A stretch of DNA of 64,000 nucleotides, from contig JALBYF010000065.1 in assembly GCA_023212725.1 (NCBI GenBank), forward strand, positions 1 to 64,000, written 5' to 3'. How positions within the stretch are numbered: the stretch's first letter is position 1; each line of letters starts with the position of its first letter. The translations under genes and the position numbers were made by a program. This stretch comes from Tranzscheliella williamsii (taxonomy: Eukaryota > Basidiomycota > Ustilaginomycetes > Ustilaginales > Ustilaginaceae). Positions 51,928 through 62,300 of the stretch are shown here, piece by piece. The notes under the pieces are model-generated. The model did no database searches and was not told the DNA's origin. It saw nothing but the letters and a program-made list of their open reading frames with translations.

Positions 51928-53415
51928 GCTTGCGTTTAAGCGCGGGAGAGCAAGAGGAGGAGAAGAGAGCGGCTTGTGGCTCAGCTAGTCTGCCTTCTAT
52001 GGCAAGGGTCGCGAGGAGGACCCACGCCAATCACAATCACTTCAAAATCTCAAAAGCTGTGCATTCGCATTCGCCATCGTCTGTCTCGCGCGATTGGAGC
52101 TCGAACAGCTTGCTAGACTTACATTGGACCGTCGCCGGCCTAACATGTTGAAAAGGCTCACGGCTTCATGGCAGCTTATCTTGGGCCGTCTCAGCCGAGA
52201 GGGGGATGCATGCATGCAGACGGACCTCGGAACAAATTCCGACGTTCGAGATGCAGCGCAGAGATAAGGGCCCAAACCCCCACGCGACAGCTGCTCGATG
52301 TGTGCTTTTGACTTGGACTGCAGTGTGAGTGCAGTGCCAGTGGCAGACGACCCAGTCACGAGTGCCACAAGCTGGCACTACCACGTCGGCCCCTCTTTTG
52401 GTCCGGTATTGGAAGCGCAGCAGGCACCCGCATTGGGTTTCGAGAGTGCAAAGGGCAGGTAGGTAAATGCAAGTGATGCAGATAGGGCCGAGCGAGCAAT
52501 AGCGGCTTGCTGCTTCCGTGCGTTTCTCATGTTCCCGAGCGATACAGCTGCATCAATGCGCACGGCGGAGGTCAAGTCGCCAACTCTTCTGCAGCGCGTG
52601 ATAGACTGCATGTGAAGGGAAAAAGTGAGGGGGGGAGGGCGAGTGGGGCGGGCCGTTCCGCAGTCATTCGCCGTCAGTCAAGAGCACAGTTAGTCGAAGG
52701 CAGACTTCTGCTGCGCTCGCTTAGCCGTCTCGAATATCCGCTTTTGGTAGGTTATCGTGTGTGTTGCTTCGGCTTCGCAGCGCAGATCGTCGGAGGAAGC
52801 ACGACGGACGACGATCGAGAACAACGAGGCGGCAGCCACTATTTCCCATCGTATTATGATATTGCCATCGTGTTCTGCCCTTTGCGGGCGTGGGAGTGTA
52901 GAAAAGCGGAACTGCCGATGGAGGGGGCATCGAAGAGAGCAGTTCGGCCTGCACAGCTGGAAGGCTTCTCGACTTTGGCAGCGGGAGCTCTGAGCAGCAA
53001 GGCCGCTTCGTCCCCTCCGCCCACCTGAAACTGGTCCGGCCCTCATCGATAAAGACGATAGCCAGTATCACTAGGATCTGGCAAAGATCCCGTGTGGGTT
53101 GCAAAGGCTTCCAGAACGGTAAGGACTAGCATCAGTCTAGTCTCGCTTCCCCGCTGTAGCTTCTCCTCACCCACCCCGTTTCTCAAGGTCGACTCGACTC
53201 GGCCAGCCACGCTACTGAACGCATCCACTGAACCCTGCAGCAAGCATGGCTCATCGACCTTTTCATCCGACCACCACCTCTAACCTCGAACATCGCCAAT
53301 CATCCTTTTTTCCGTCAGCCGAATCGCGAGGCGACCGCCGTCCCTGCAAGTAGATAGAGACGCGGCTTGAAGCGCCCGCAGTGATATTGCTGCGGTTCAT
53401 CTCGGCCTCAGTGAG
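51928..53415. other. Divergent intergenic region, 1.5 kb
   Basis: No supported gene. The longest frames (for example 52507-53028 plus) lack family features and have unsorted codon use. A possible 5'-UTR intron (GTAAGG at 53118) may precede the next gene. Confidence 0.45.
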
Positions 53416-55011
53416 ATGCTGTCAGGCAACACGATGGATTCTTCTTCACGATCCTTTCTTTCTGACGATGCCGAGAGCACGTCCACTGCCTTCACACGCG
53501 CTACTTCTGTCTCGTCAGCAATCACGCCTGACTGCAGCGAGCGCAGCTATCCAAACTCGCGGCACGACACCAAGCACGCACACCCCTATTCCTCCGGCTC
53601 GGCTTCTTCTGAGCTTACGGTGATAAAGCAGCAGCGCCCTAGAGTGAACATGCACTTACCTCTAGCAGACCAGTCCGATTCAGAAAAGACAAAAGCTTGC
53701 AGCAGGGACAGCAACGATCTATCACACCTGCCCAGAGTAGAGCTAGAAGATGTCGAACATCCATCCTCCCACTTTCTGCAGCTGTTTTCCGAGCCGAGAT
53801 TGCGAGGGCAGCCCCTGCTTTTGCCGCCACAACAGCAAAACACATCCAGCTCGCCCAAGGCAGCCACCAACGACGCAGCCTGGGAGGATTCGAGCTGTAT
53901 CGATGAGGAAGGGATAGGTACGTGGCGACCTGGCTCCATCTACCAAGAGGACGACGCAGGGGAGCAGGACGAGAAGCTCTATTCTGCCGGTTCGCAAGAG
54001 TCTTTTATACCCGAGGCGAGCGAGTTTGAAGTACAGGCGCTGCGTCGACAGGTCGAACAGCTGCAGCTGGCGCTGCTTCTCCGAAGCCGGCGGCAGTCCG
54101 GTCGCTGCAGTTCGGACCGGACGGATCTTCAGCCGCGCCGGTATTTGTCCGTTGCTCCCCCCGCCGATGCTAGCTATGCGTCGCGGCCCAAGCCCGCACC
54201 CGTTGTGCCGCTCCCGCCGCGGCCAGAAGCATCTGCCGCTTCCAGCTCGGTTGCTCCCCCTTTGGGCTCGCCTGCTTTGCGGCAGCCCCCTGCGCACTGG
54301 CCCCCTCTGAGCGCATATGCACTAGCCGAGCACGAGCAGCAGCGGGACGAGTTTCTCGACCTGGACCAGGCGGTGTACGGCTCTGCGACGACTGGGTCGC
54401 CCGCCATGTCGACGATTTCGTCCAACGTGTACGGTCATCCGCAGCGCATGTATGCGCCTGGACATGCTGATCCACGCGTCTACCACCCGTTCGCGGTGCG
54501 CTCGGCCCGCGGGTTGGCGGGTGGATCGGGGGAGGACCTGCTCGCGCAGGCCAAGATGGAGACGCTGACGCACAAGGTCGAGATGCTGGAGCAGATGTTG
54601 CGCGCCGCGCGGCTTGACGGCCTTGCTGCCGCGCCGGCTGCACAGACGGAGGCGCACCCGAGGGGCCGCCAGCGCAGCGCTCACGTCCGCACCACATCTA
54701 CCGGCTCCGCCGCCGCATCGTCGAGCCAGCATACCGCATTCCGCTTCAACCAAACCGCCCCACCGCGCCAAACCCCACACGCCCCCGAACCCACACCCTC
54801 GCCCCGCCCCACGCGCACCGCCCGCTTCACAGCCGTCCTCCGCCGCACTCCCACCGATCCACCCCAAGGCCCCATCCCACCCGTCCCCGCCCCCCACACC
54901 GTCGAAACAGCCCGCGTCAGCTGGAGCAGGAAAAGAACCGAAAAGGTCGAGCGCCCCAAGGCCAAGCTCCGCCAGGGCCCAGGCAGGGGCCGCGTCGTCA
55001 TTAACGACTAG
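53416..55011 (+). CDS. Hypothetical coiled-coil, low-complexity protein
   Basis: This 531-aa single-exon protein has no recognised family. The N-terminal 200 residues are Ser-rich. Two short heptad-like helices are visible: FEVQALRRQVEQLQLALLL near residue 210, and AKMETLTHKVEMLEQMLRAA near residue 385. The tail after residue 400 is Pro/Arg/Thr-rich and strongly basic (TARFTAVLRRTPT). It may be a scaffold or microtubule/septin-associated protein, but nothing specific supports this. The last 600 bases are GC-rich with a sharp G-to-C change near 54690. The second ATG at 53434 is an alternative start. Confidence 0.7.
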   Translation: MLSGNTMDSSSRSFLSDDAESTSTAFTRATSVSSAITPDCSERSYPNSRHDTKHAHPYSSGSASSELTVIKQQRPRVNMHLPLADQSDSEKTKACSRDSNDLSHLPRVELEDVEHPSSHFLQLFSEPRLRGQPLLLPPQQQNTSSSPKAATNDAAWEDSSCIDEEGIGTWRPGSIYQEDDAGEQDEKLYSAGSQESFIPEASEFEVQALRRQVEQLQLALLLRSRRQSGRCSSDRTDLQPRRYLSVAPPADASYASRPKPAPVVPLPPRPEASAASSSVAPPLGSPALRQPPAHWPPLSAYALAEHEQQRDEFLDLDQAVYGSATTGSPAMSTISSNVYGHPQRMYAPGHADPRVYHPFAVRSARGLAGGSGEDLLAQAKMETLTHKVEMLEQMLRAARLDGLAAAPAAQTEAHPRGRQRSAHVRTTSTGSAAASSSQHTAFRFNQTAPPRQTPHAPEPTPSPRPTRTARFTAVLRRTPTDPPQGPIPPVPAPHTVETARVSWSRKRTEKVERPKAKLRQGPGRGRVVIND

Positions 55012-55185
55012 CAATAACCCGAGCCCCCGGCCCATGTCCTTCCTGGTCACGCGATAGATCCTGCAGCACTGTATACTAGGGAATCACACGTTCGCATAGC
55101 ATTGCCCAGCAGCTTGCTCGACTTGCGGTGCATTGCAGTTGCGATCAAAACAAGGGCTAGACCGGAAAGGTGTACGCGGATGGAG

Positions 55186-57834
55186 CTAGGAGGTGGTCTT
55201 GCCGAGGCCCGCCTGAGCGTCGGCGTAGGCGCGATGCTGCTGGTAGATGATCGGGTCGTGGGCGGGGATGTTGGCTGCTTCTCCGGGCATCCAGCCGCCC
55301 TCGGGGACGCCTGTGGGGTACCTGGGCGGGGCCCAGCCGGAGGTGGAGCGCTGGTTGAAGGGGGCGGTGTCGTGGAGCGGTGGGTCAAGGGGGGCGTGAA
55401 GAGGGGGTTGCTGGGGAGGGAATGCGTGGAGTGCGGCGCGGTAGGCATGGTCGAGGCCGTGCTTGACGATCCAACGGCGGCCAGCGAGCCAGGTGTCGAC
55501 GCGGGCGCGGTCGCGGGCTTGGAGCTCTTCTTGGGAGGTGCAAGCGTCGGCGTCGTCCTGGATGGAGGTGTCGCCGGCGCCGTGGAGGGCGAGGACGGCC
55601 CAGCCGATGACCATCATGCCGGGTGGGCGCTGCTCGCCGGTGCTCTCGAGTGCATCGGCGATGTCGTGGAGCGTGCTGGCGACGAGGCGCTGGTCTGACG
55701 AGCTGGCGCGCTCGATGATCGCAATCGGCGTGTACGGCGGAAAGACGGCGCCCTGGCGCTCCCCGATCCCCTCGCCCCCTTCGCTGTCGCGGCTGACACC
55801 CGTCAGCGTCGCCACGACCGCCCGCAATCGCGCCACCCCCATCAGCACCACCAGCGTCCGCCCGCGCTCGTACCCAGGCAGCCGCACTCGCGTCCCGCCC
55901 TTCCCCACACCAGTACACAGCACCAGGCTGTCCGCCGCCCCGCGCTGCGTCACCGGAATGCCCAGCATCGCAGGCGCCGCCAGGCACGAACTGATCCCCG
56001 GCACCACAGTGCATTCAATCCCCGCCCGCCGGAAGGCCAACACCTCCTCGCCGCCCCGGCCGTACACAAATGGATCGCCCTGCTTCAGGCGGACCACCGT
56101 CTTGCCTTCCTCGAGTGCCGCCTGCAGAGCCTTAGCGATCAGCTCTGACTGAGCACCCTCTGCATTTCCAGGAAACTTTCTCGCGATCTCCAACGGCGTT
56201 CCTGGCGGAATCAGCTTGAGGATCGAAGAAGGCACCAGCTTGTCTGACAAAACCAGATGCGTCGAGGGCGACGTCAGTAGGCGCAAGGCCATTGTCGTTA
56301 GCAGGCCCGGGTGGCCGGGGCCCGAGCCGAGCAGATAGATGTGGCCACGCCCAGGCGAAGATGGCGCTGGCGGCCGAATGTCGAGCGAGTGTTGTGACCG
56401 CGCTCTATGGGTGACCGACAGGCCGCCAGCAGTGTCGCCGGGCGGCCTGGCAGCCGACCTGCCCCGGTCAGCAAGCGGTGCGTCGGCAGCTGCGTCAGGC
56501 GAGATCGGCACAGCACCCTCACCGTCGGCATGCGTTTCAGCTGGAGTTCCGGTCGAGTTCGTCGAGTTCGCTGGCGCCTTCTCTTTCGCGGCTTCTTCGT
56601 ATGACCGAAGCACTTGGTCGATTTGGTCTTGCTTCAGGTCGCCCAGGTAATGAATGGGCCAGTACTCGCTGATCTGGGCGACCCATCGCATGCGTCTCTT
56701 CGTTCTCTCCTCCGCTTCCTGCTGCTGCCTTTTCCTGCTGGACAGGATCTCGGTTTGGATGCCTCTAATCCTGTTCCTCGCCGCTGCACTGTCAAGAGGG
56801 TCGGTAGGTACCAGTTGAGGCACTGGACTGTTGAGCGGTGTAGTGTCGAATGACAGGTCTTCCTCTTCCACTTCTGCCGGTCCGGTGCGTGCCCCGCCCG
56901 CGCCAGTCACCTTTTTGAGCAGAGATCCGTGGCGATCTGAAGGGCGCTGGGAAGGATGGTGGTCGATCTGCCGCTTGGCTAGGTCACGCATCAGGCCTAC
57001 TTTCTCGACGGCATCGCCCACGTTTGGCGGGAGCGCCGAGACAATCTCTCTCCGAACCCGACCTGCTAGCCTGCATCCACGGCCGTTGGTGGTGACTGCA
57101 ATCTGAAGCGACGATGATGAGACCGCGGACGGTGTGGATGGCCCGCCTACGTTGTCCATATTGGTGGGGGCGGCAAGAGCATCGGTGTTGCAGGGGAATC
57201 GGTAGCTTGCCGGGAAGGAAAAGTCGCACAAGTCAGGCTTGTCGGCTACGTTGATGGGGATCCTCCGTTTGCGGCACAGATGGGAAATGACCTTGGCTCG
57301 CGAGTACGATGTGAGCTGCGGCGGTGACATCCCAGTCACTGAAGAAGGATAGTCCAGGTCACTGCTGGCAAGACTGGTTGCTGAAGGGTCTGCGGCGGGC
57401 TCGTCGCCCGTATGCAAGGTATCCGTGACGCACACGGCGAAGATGGCGTTGATCTCGAGGTCATGCTGGACATCATACTGATCGAGCAACTCGTTCCAGG
57501 TCCGCACAACGTCCTCTTTTGTTGCGACCTGCCGCGTAGGGATGCGGTGATATGCAGCAGCACCTGACTGTATGCGATGCACGATCTCGGGGCATGCCTT
57601 GTCGTCGGGCACTGCGTCGGTGGCGTCAGAGATAGCGAGGATGACAGGCTTGATACCAGCCTCCAGGCAGGCGAAGCACCGCGAAGCCGCCAGCTTACCC
57701 GTGCCCAGCACGAGCACTATCTTGCCCGGCGGTGGACGATGGGAGAGCAGCAGGCTCGCGGTGGGGTTCGGTTGAGGGAACGGGTGGAACACGGCTGCAG
57801 ACGACATTGGCTCTGATGCAGTCTGCGTCGTCAT
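55186..57834 (-). CDS. MET1: Bifunctional siroheme synthase: Met8-like plus uroporphyrinogen-III methyltransferase
   Basis: A single exon codes 882 aa. Residues about 35-300 form a Met8-type precorrin-2 dehydrogenase/chelatase. It has the Rossmann loop VLVLGTGKLAASRCFACLEA, then HLCRKRRIPINVADKPDLCD and LQIAVTTNGRGCRLAGRVRR. Residues about 495-790 form the S-adenosylmethionine uroporphyrinogen-III C-methyltransferase: YLLGSGPGHPGLLTTMALRL, VVRLKQGDPFVYGRGGEE, CTVVPGISSCLAAPAMLGIP. The linker is disordered. The order is the same as bacterial CysG, whereas budding yeast has separate MET8 and MET1. The product siroheme is the cofactor of sulfite and nitrite reductases. The GC-rich 3' half contrasts with the 5' half. 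Divided domains could not be seen, so the fusion is in one frame. Confidence 0.93.
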   Translation of the reverse strand: MTTQTASEPMSSAAVFHPFPQPNPTASLLLSHRPPPGKIVLVLGTGKLAASRCFACLEAGIKPVILAISDATDAVPDDKACPEIVHRIQSGAAAYHRIPTRQVATKEDVVRTWNELLDQYDVQHDLEINAIFAVCVTDTLHTGDEPAADPSATSLASSDLDYPSSVTGMSPPQLTSYSRAKVISHLCRKRRIPINVADKPDLCDFSFPASYRFPCNTDALAAPTNMDNVGGPSTPSAVSSSSLQIAVTTNGRGCRLAGRVRREIVSALPPNVGDAVEKVGLMRDLAKRQIDHHPSQRPSDRHGSLLKKVTGAGGARTGPAEVEEEDLSFDTTPLNSPVPQLVPTDPLDSAAARNRIRGIQTEILSSRKRQQQEAEERTKRRMRWVAQISEYWPIHYLGDLKQDQIDQVLRSYEEAAKEKAPANSTNSTGTPAETHADGEGAVPISPDAAADAPLADRGRSAARPPGDTAGGLSVTHRARSQHSLDIRPPAPSSPGRGHIYLLGSGPGHPGLLTTMALRLLTSPSTHLVLSDKLVPSSILKLIPPGTPLEIARKFPGNAEGAQSELIAKALQAALEEGKTVVRLKQGDPFVYGRGGEEVLAFRRAGIECTVVPGISSCLAAPAMLGIPVTQRGAADSLVLCTGVGKGGTRVRLPGYERGRTLVVLMGVARLRAVVATLTGVSRDSEGGEGIGERQGAVFPPYTPIAIIERASSSDQRLVASTLHDIADALESTGEQRPPGMMVIGWAVLALHGAGDTSIQDDADACTSQEELQARDRARVDTWLAGRRWIVKHGLDHAYRAALHAFPPQQPPLHAPLDPPLHDTAPFNQRSTSGWAPPRYPTGVPEGGWMPGEAANIPAHDPIIYQQHRAYADAQAGLGKTTS

Positions 57835-58468
57835 ATTGCGGTCGCCACGTTGCTTCGTAGAGGGGTGCCTGTGCCTACTGTGCTGTTGCGCTGAGCTTCA
57901 GGCTTCAGCATGGAGGAAAGATGGAAGCCGACAGACGAATGCTTCCTTCGCAATCACAATCAACTATCATATCTTCAAGTCCGCTATCTCCAGAATCACC
58001 AAGATAAACGCTCGGATTGATAATCAGGGCACACAGCGATCTAACAAAGACCGGCTACTGTGACTGTGACTTGTCGCCGCTCGGTTCTCCCTCTCCCCTC
58101 CCTCTCTCATCCAAGGACTACACATGGGCAGCCCAAGCGGTCATGGGAGGGAAGAGAAGATGATATTAATACGAATTTATGGACAGTCCGGAGAACATTG
58201 ATCAATGGTACAGGGCGGCAGGACTACAGATGCAGTACAAGTACAACGCAGGACGGGGAGGCGATTCCAAAGCCTTCAGCGCGAGAGTGGTGGCGAGAGG
58301 GAGCAAGAGCAAGACCAAGGCACGTAAAGTTGCTTTCCGGATGAAGGTCCGGGAGGTTGATCAAGACGGCAATGTACAGGAGGCTGATCAAGACGACAAT
58401 GGGTCTCGATGCTATACAACCACAATGGAGAGCAAATGTCCAGGACAGAGTGGCAAGAGGCTAGACAG
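57835..58468. other. Intergenic between siroheme synthase and COX17
   Basis: This holds the promoter of siroheme synthase and the COX17 3' flank. A 97-codon plus-strand ATG frame (58179-58472) touches the COX17 stop codon on the opposite strand; it has no family match. A 27-bp tandem duplication lies at 58352-58401. Confidence 0.4.
58352..58401 (+). repeat. 27-bp-period tandem duplication
   Basis: The units beginning at 58352 and 58379 match at 21 of 23 compared bases (GGAGG.TGATCAAGACG.CAATG). They lie in the COX17 3' flank. Confidence 0.7.
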
Positions 58469-58814
58469 CTAGACCTTGAATCCGAGCGACGCCATACATT
58501 CTCGGTGTTGTCGAACGAGGTCCTCGCATTTGCGTGCCGATTCACCATGCTCCTCGACACTATGGCCGAACTTGAAGAAGCACTCGTCCCTCGCTGCTTT
58601 GATCTCGGGACATGCACAACATCTGTACATGCGCACGGCAAGGGAGCAAAAGAGAGTAGGGAGTGGTAAGGCTCATAGGCTGGGACTCCGTTGTGAACAA
58701 ATGAGATGATCAGACTTACGGTTTGATGCCTTTCGGGTTCAGCTCGGTGACAAACTTGTTCGGCTGTTGTGGTGGTGCTTGTGACGTTGCACTGGGTTCA
58801 ATGGCTGACGGCAT
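58469..58814 (-). CDS. COX17: Mitochondrial copper chaperone Cox17
   Basis: Two exons, 58720-58814 and 58469-58622, are joined across a 97-nt intron (GTAAGT...ACAG) to give 82 aa. The junction restores [16 protein letters not shown], the Cu(I)-binding Cys pair and first CX9C of Cox17. The second CX9C is [11 protein letters not shown], and the end MASLGFKV is close to the human MRALGFKI. Cox17 carries copper in the intermembrane space to Sco1 and Cox11 for cytochrome c oxidase assembly, and is imported by Mia40. The segment between the two CX9C motifs is longer than in human or yeast ([17 protein letters not shown]). It is divergent from the M16 protease gene. All six family cysteines appear present. 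Confidence 0.93.
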
Positions 58815-59307
58815 CGTGAAGAAGAGGCTCTGTGAGAATAAACGAACTTGCTAATATGGTCGAGAAAGGACAGCAGGGCCTGTTGATGTGCACAGGGGAG
58901 ACAGAACGTCGACAAGAAGGCTTGGTAGGCTGTCCGGAACATTCAGGGATCACGTCGTTTCGGCTTTATGTGGCGAAGTCAAAGTCGGCATTAAGGGGAA
59001 ATGATACAGCGACGCGCGTTTTAATATCAATATATCACAACCCTTATCCGTCTTCCGTAAAAACAAGGGAAGGACGACATGTTAGATCATGTCGGTGTTC
59101 CTTTTGTAGTTAAGCCCGATGAGGTTTATGATTGCGAAAGCCAAAGCCGATCACGCATATCTTCCAAGACTCAGCCAAAGCTTGCGCTCTGCATGTCCAC
59201 TTAGATCGCCTCCATTGCTTGCTCCTTCTGACTTCCATTGCGGCAACGACAGCTTCGAAGAAAGGCAGACGGCATACACAGAGTGTCGAACACATTCTGC
59301 CTCATTG
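58815..59307. promoter_or_regulatory. Divergent promoter, COX17 / M16 protease
   Basis: A 490-base interval. An in-frame ATG at 59119 could extend the protease by 63 residues but lacks presequence character. No specific element was recognised. Confidence 0.4.
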
Positions 59308-62300
59308 ATGCCGCTTCGCTCGTTTCATAGAGCATTGCCTTCACTTCTGCCGCCACCGTCATCACCTTCACGTTGCATCTCCGCTGGACGTTCATTTATT
59401 ACCCTCTCCCCGGCACACTCACGATCACTTGCATCTTCAACCGCTGTATCCGCCATACGCCTCTTTACCGCACCTTCCGCTACGAGCATAGCTGCCGCAT
59501 CGCTGGCAGCTCTTCTGTCTTTCACTTCGCTGCACCGTCGTTCCTTCTTCTCGACCTCCCATCCCAAAATGGCGTCGACCTCGGAAGCCGTTCCGTCCAA
59601 GCATGGTAGCTTCGATCTCGTGACCAGAGCCCAGATGGACTATGCCCCCGGCATGTCGGTCGAAAAGTGGAAGTCCCGCGAAACAGGCCTCACCGTGCTT
59701 TGGGCCAACTTTGATTCACCCCTGCTCAATTGCTACATGACTGTCGCGTCCGAGATTTTCGAGGATTCTGGTGTGCCGCACACCCTTGAGCATCTCATCT
59801 TCCTCGGATCGGACCTTTATCCTTACAAGGGTGTCCTCGACACTCTTGCTAATCGAGCTTTTGCCAGCGGCACCAACGCCTGGACCGCTAATGACCATAC
59901 CGCCTACACCCTCACCACCGCAGGCTCAGAGGGTTTCTTGCGCATGCTTCCCGTCTATCTCGACCATGTCTTCTTTCCGACACTCACCAAGGAAGGTTTC
60001 GTCACCGAAGTCTACCACGTCAACTCCAAGGGCCAGGACGCCGGTGTAGTTTTCAGCGAGATGCAAGGAAGGGAGAATTCCTCGGGCGACCTGATGGAGC
60101 TCAAATCTCAACGTATGCTGTATCCATCCACTTCCGCATATAGATCTGAAACCGGTGGCCTTATGTCCGCCCTGAGGGTGCTCGACATCGACAAGATCCG
60201 TGACTACCACAAGCAGTACTATGCGCCTCATAACGCTGCTCTCGTCGTATGTGGGCCCCTGGAACGCACCCAACTGCTCGATTCCCTTGCAGCAGTGGAA
60301 GAAAGACTCGTCAACAAAAGAGACGCCCATCCAAATGGCCCAAGGGGCTGGAAACGGCCTTTCGTCGAGACAGAGTCAGCCAAAGTGCCCGTTATCGATG
60401 GAAGCAAGTTGGAACAGCCAGGTCTCGATGCTGCCGACCCCCCGGCCGAAGGCTCGCAACCCGATGGCAAACGTCGAAGAGCTTTTGTCGACTTCCCGGA
60501 GAAGGACGAGAGCGTCGGTGAGGTTCAGGTGTCCTGGGTCGGGCCGAAGTTCGAAGACTGGATTTCCTGCGAGGCGGTCAATATCCTGAGTACCTACTTG
60601 ACCGACTCGCCCGTCTCTACAATTCAGAAGGCCTTTGTGGAGCGAGATGATCCTCTCTGTACCGACGTCTATATTGGCTCTACCGACAAAGCGGGTGCTA
60701 CTTTGATATCTGCCTATTTCTCCTCGGTGCCATCTGAGCAGCTGGACAAACTCGATCAACAGCTGACTGATCTTCTGGCCCAGATTGTTGCTGACGGTGT
60801 TGACATGGAGAGGATGCAGATGGTCATTAAGAGGGACAAGCTCAAAATTCTCTCCGGCCTAGAGACCAAACCGGCGGACTCGTTTGCTGATCTTCTTATC
60901 ACTGATTTCCTCTATGGAAAGCCCACTGGTGAGGATTTGCACCACGCTTTGCAAGATATGGAGCGTTACGATGAGCTTTTGACCTGGACAAACCAGCAGT
61001 GGACCGACGCCCTGCAGAAGTACTTTGTTGACAACGCCAAGCTAGTTGTTCTTGGCCGACCCTCGGCGGCGCTTTCGGACAAGCTGAAAGCGGACAACAA
61101 AGCTCTTGAGCAGGAGAGGAAGCAAAAGCTTGGTGAAGAGGGGCTAAAAAAACTGGGCGAAAAACTGGAAGCGGCTCAAAAGGAGAACGACAAAGCGATT
61201 CCCCCCGAGATGCTTGAACGCTTCAAGATCCCCAACACTGACAGTATCAAGTGGATCCCTGTTGGCACGACACAGTCCATACCAGGTGTAGACAGTGAGG
61301 GCCAGCCTTCGAACGGCGAGGGTGAAGCCACTAGCGAGGTCTCGGTCTATGGTCTCAACGTTACCACCCAACCCAGCGATCTGGACAAGCGAGTCAAGGC
61401 GCATGTGGACTCGGACACGGCCGCGCTGCCATTCTTTGTCCAATTCGACCATGTCAACTCGGCCTTTGTTTCGATCTCGCTGGTTCTTTCCACGGCAGAC
61501 CTGCCCACAGAGCTCAAGAAGCAGATGTCGCTTTACCTCTCGGTACTGTTCTCTCTGCCCGTAGTGAAACAGGACGGGTCCGGTGCTTCGTTGACCTACG
61601 AGGAGGTGGTAAAGGGCCTCGATGAGGACACGCTTGAGTATGATGTATCGCTGGGGACGGGAGGATTCGGCGAGCTGGTGTGTGCCGAACTGAAACTGGA
61701 ACGTGCCAACTACGAAAAGGGCATCGCTTGGTTCCGAGACTTGCTCTGGGGCAGCAAGTTTGCGGTGGATCGACTGAAAATCTCGGTCAGCAAGATCATC
61801 CAGAGCCTGCCTGAGCAGAAGAGGAACGGAAGAGCGATTGCCTCGGCGCTGAGTCGATCTCTCACACACGATGAGAACAAGTCGACGAACTCAGCGAACA
61901 GTGTTTTGAGCCTGGTCCATACCATGCCGGCGCTGCAAGAGGCGCTCAACGCCAACCCTGACAAGGTGGTAGCGGACCTTGAGCGCATCCGAGGCGTCTT
62001 CTTGCGCCCCGAGAACATCCGCGTTTCGGTCGCCGGCGACATACTCGCACTTGCCCAACCCAAGTCATCCTGGTCCGAACACTTTTCCCAGGCGTCTTGG
62101 AACCCGGCTAAGGAGACGTTGCCGGTGCCTTGGGGCAAGGATATGCTGACGCCGCTGGGCCGCTCGCCGTCGGGCAAGGGTTTGATCACTGCGCTGGCGA
62201 CGGTGGAGTCGTCCTACTCGTACTTTACCGCCAAGGGCATCTCTTCGTACACGCATCCGGATGCGCCGGCACTGATCACCACGATCACGATCCTGAACGC

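Noticed and set aside
58179..58472. 97-codon plus-strand frame next to COX17
   Set aside because: It overlaps the COX17 stop codon antisense, contains a tandem duplication, and resembles no family. It probably lies in the COX17 3' flank.
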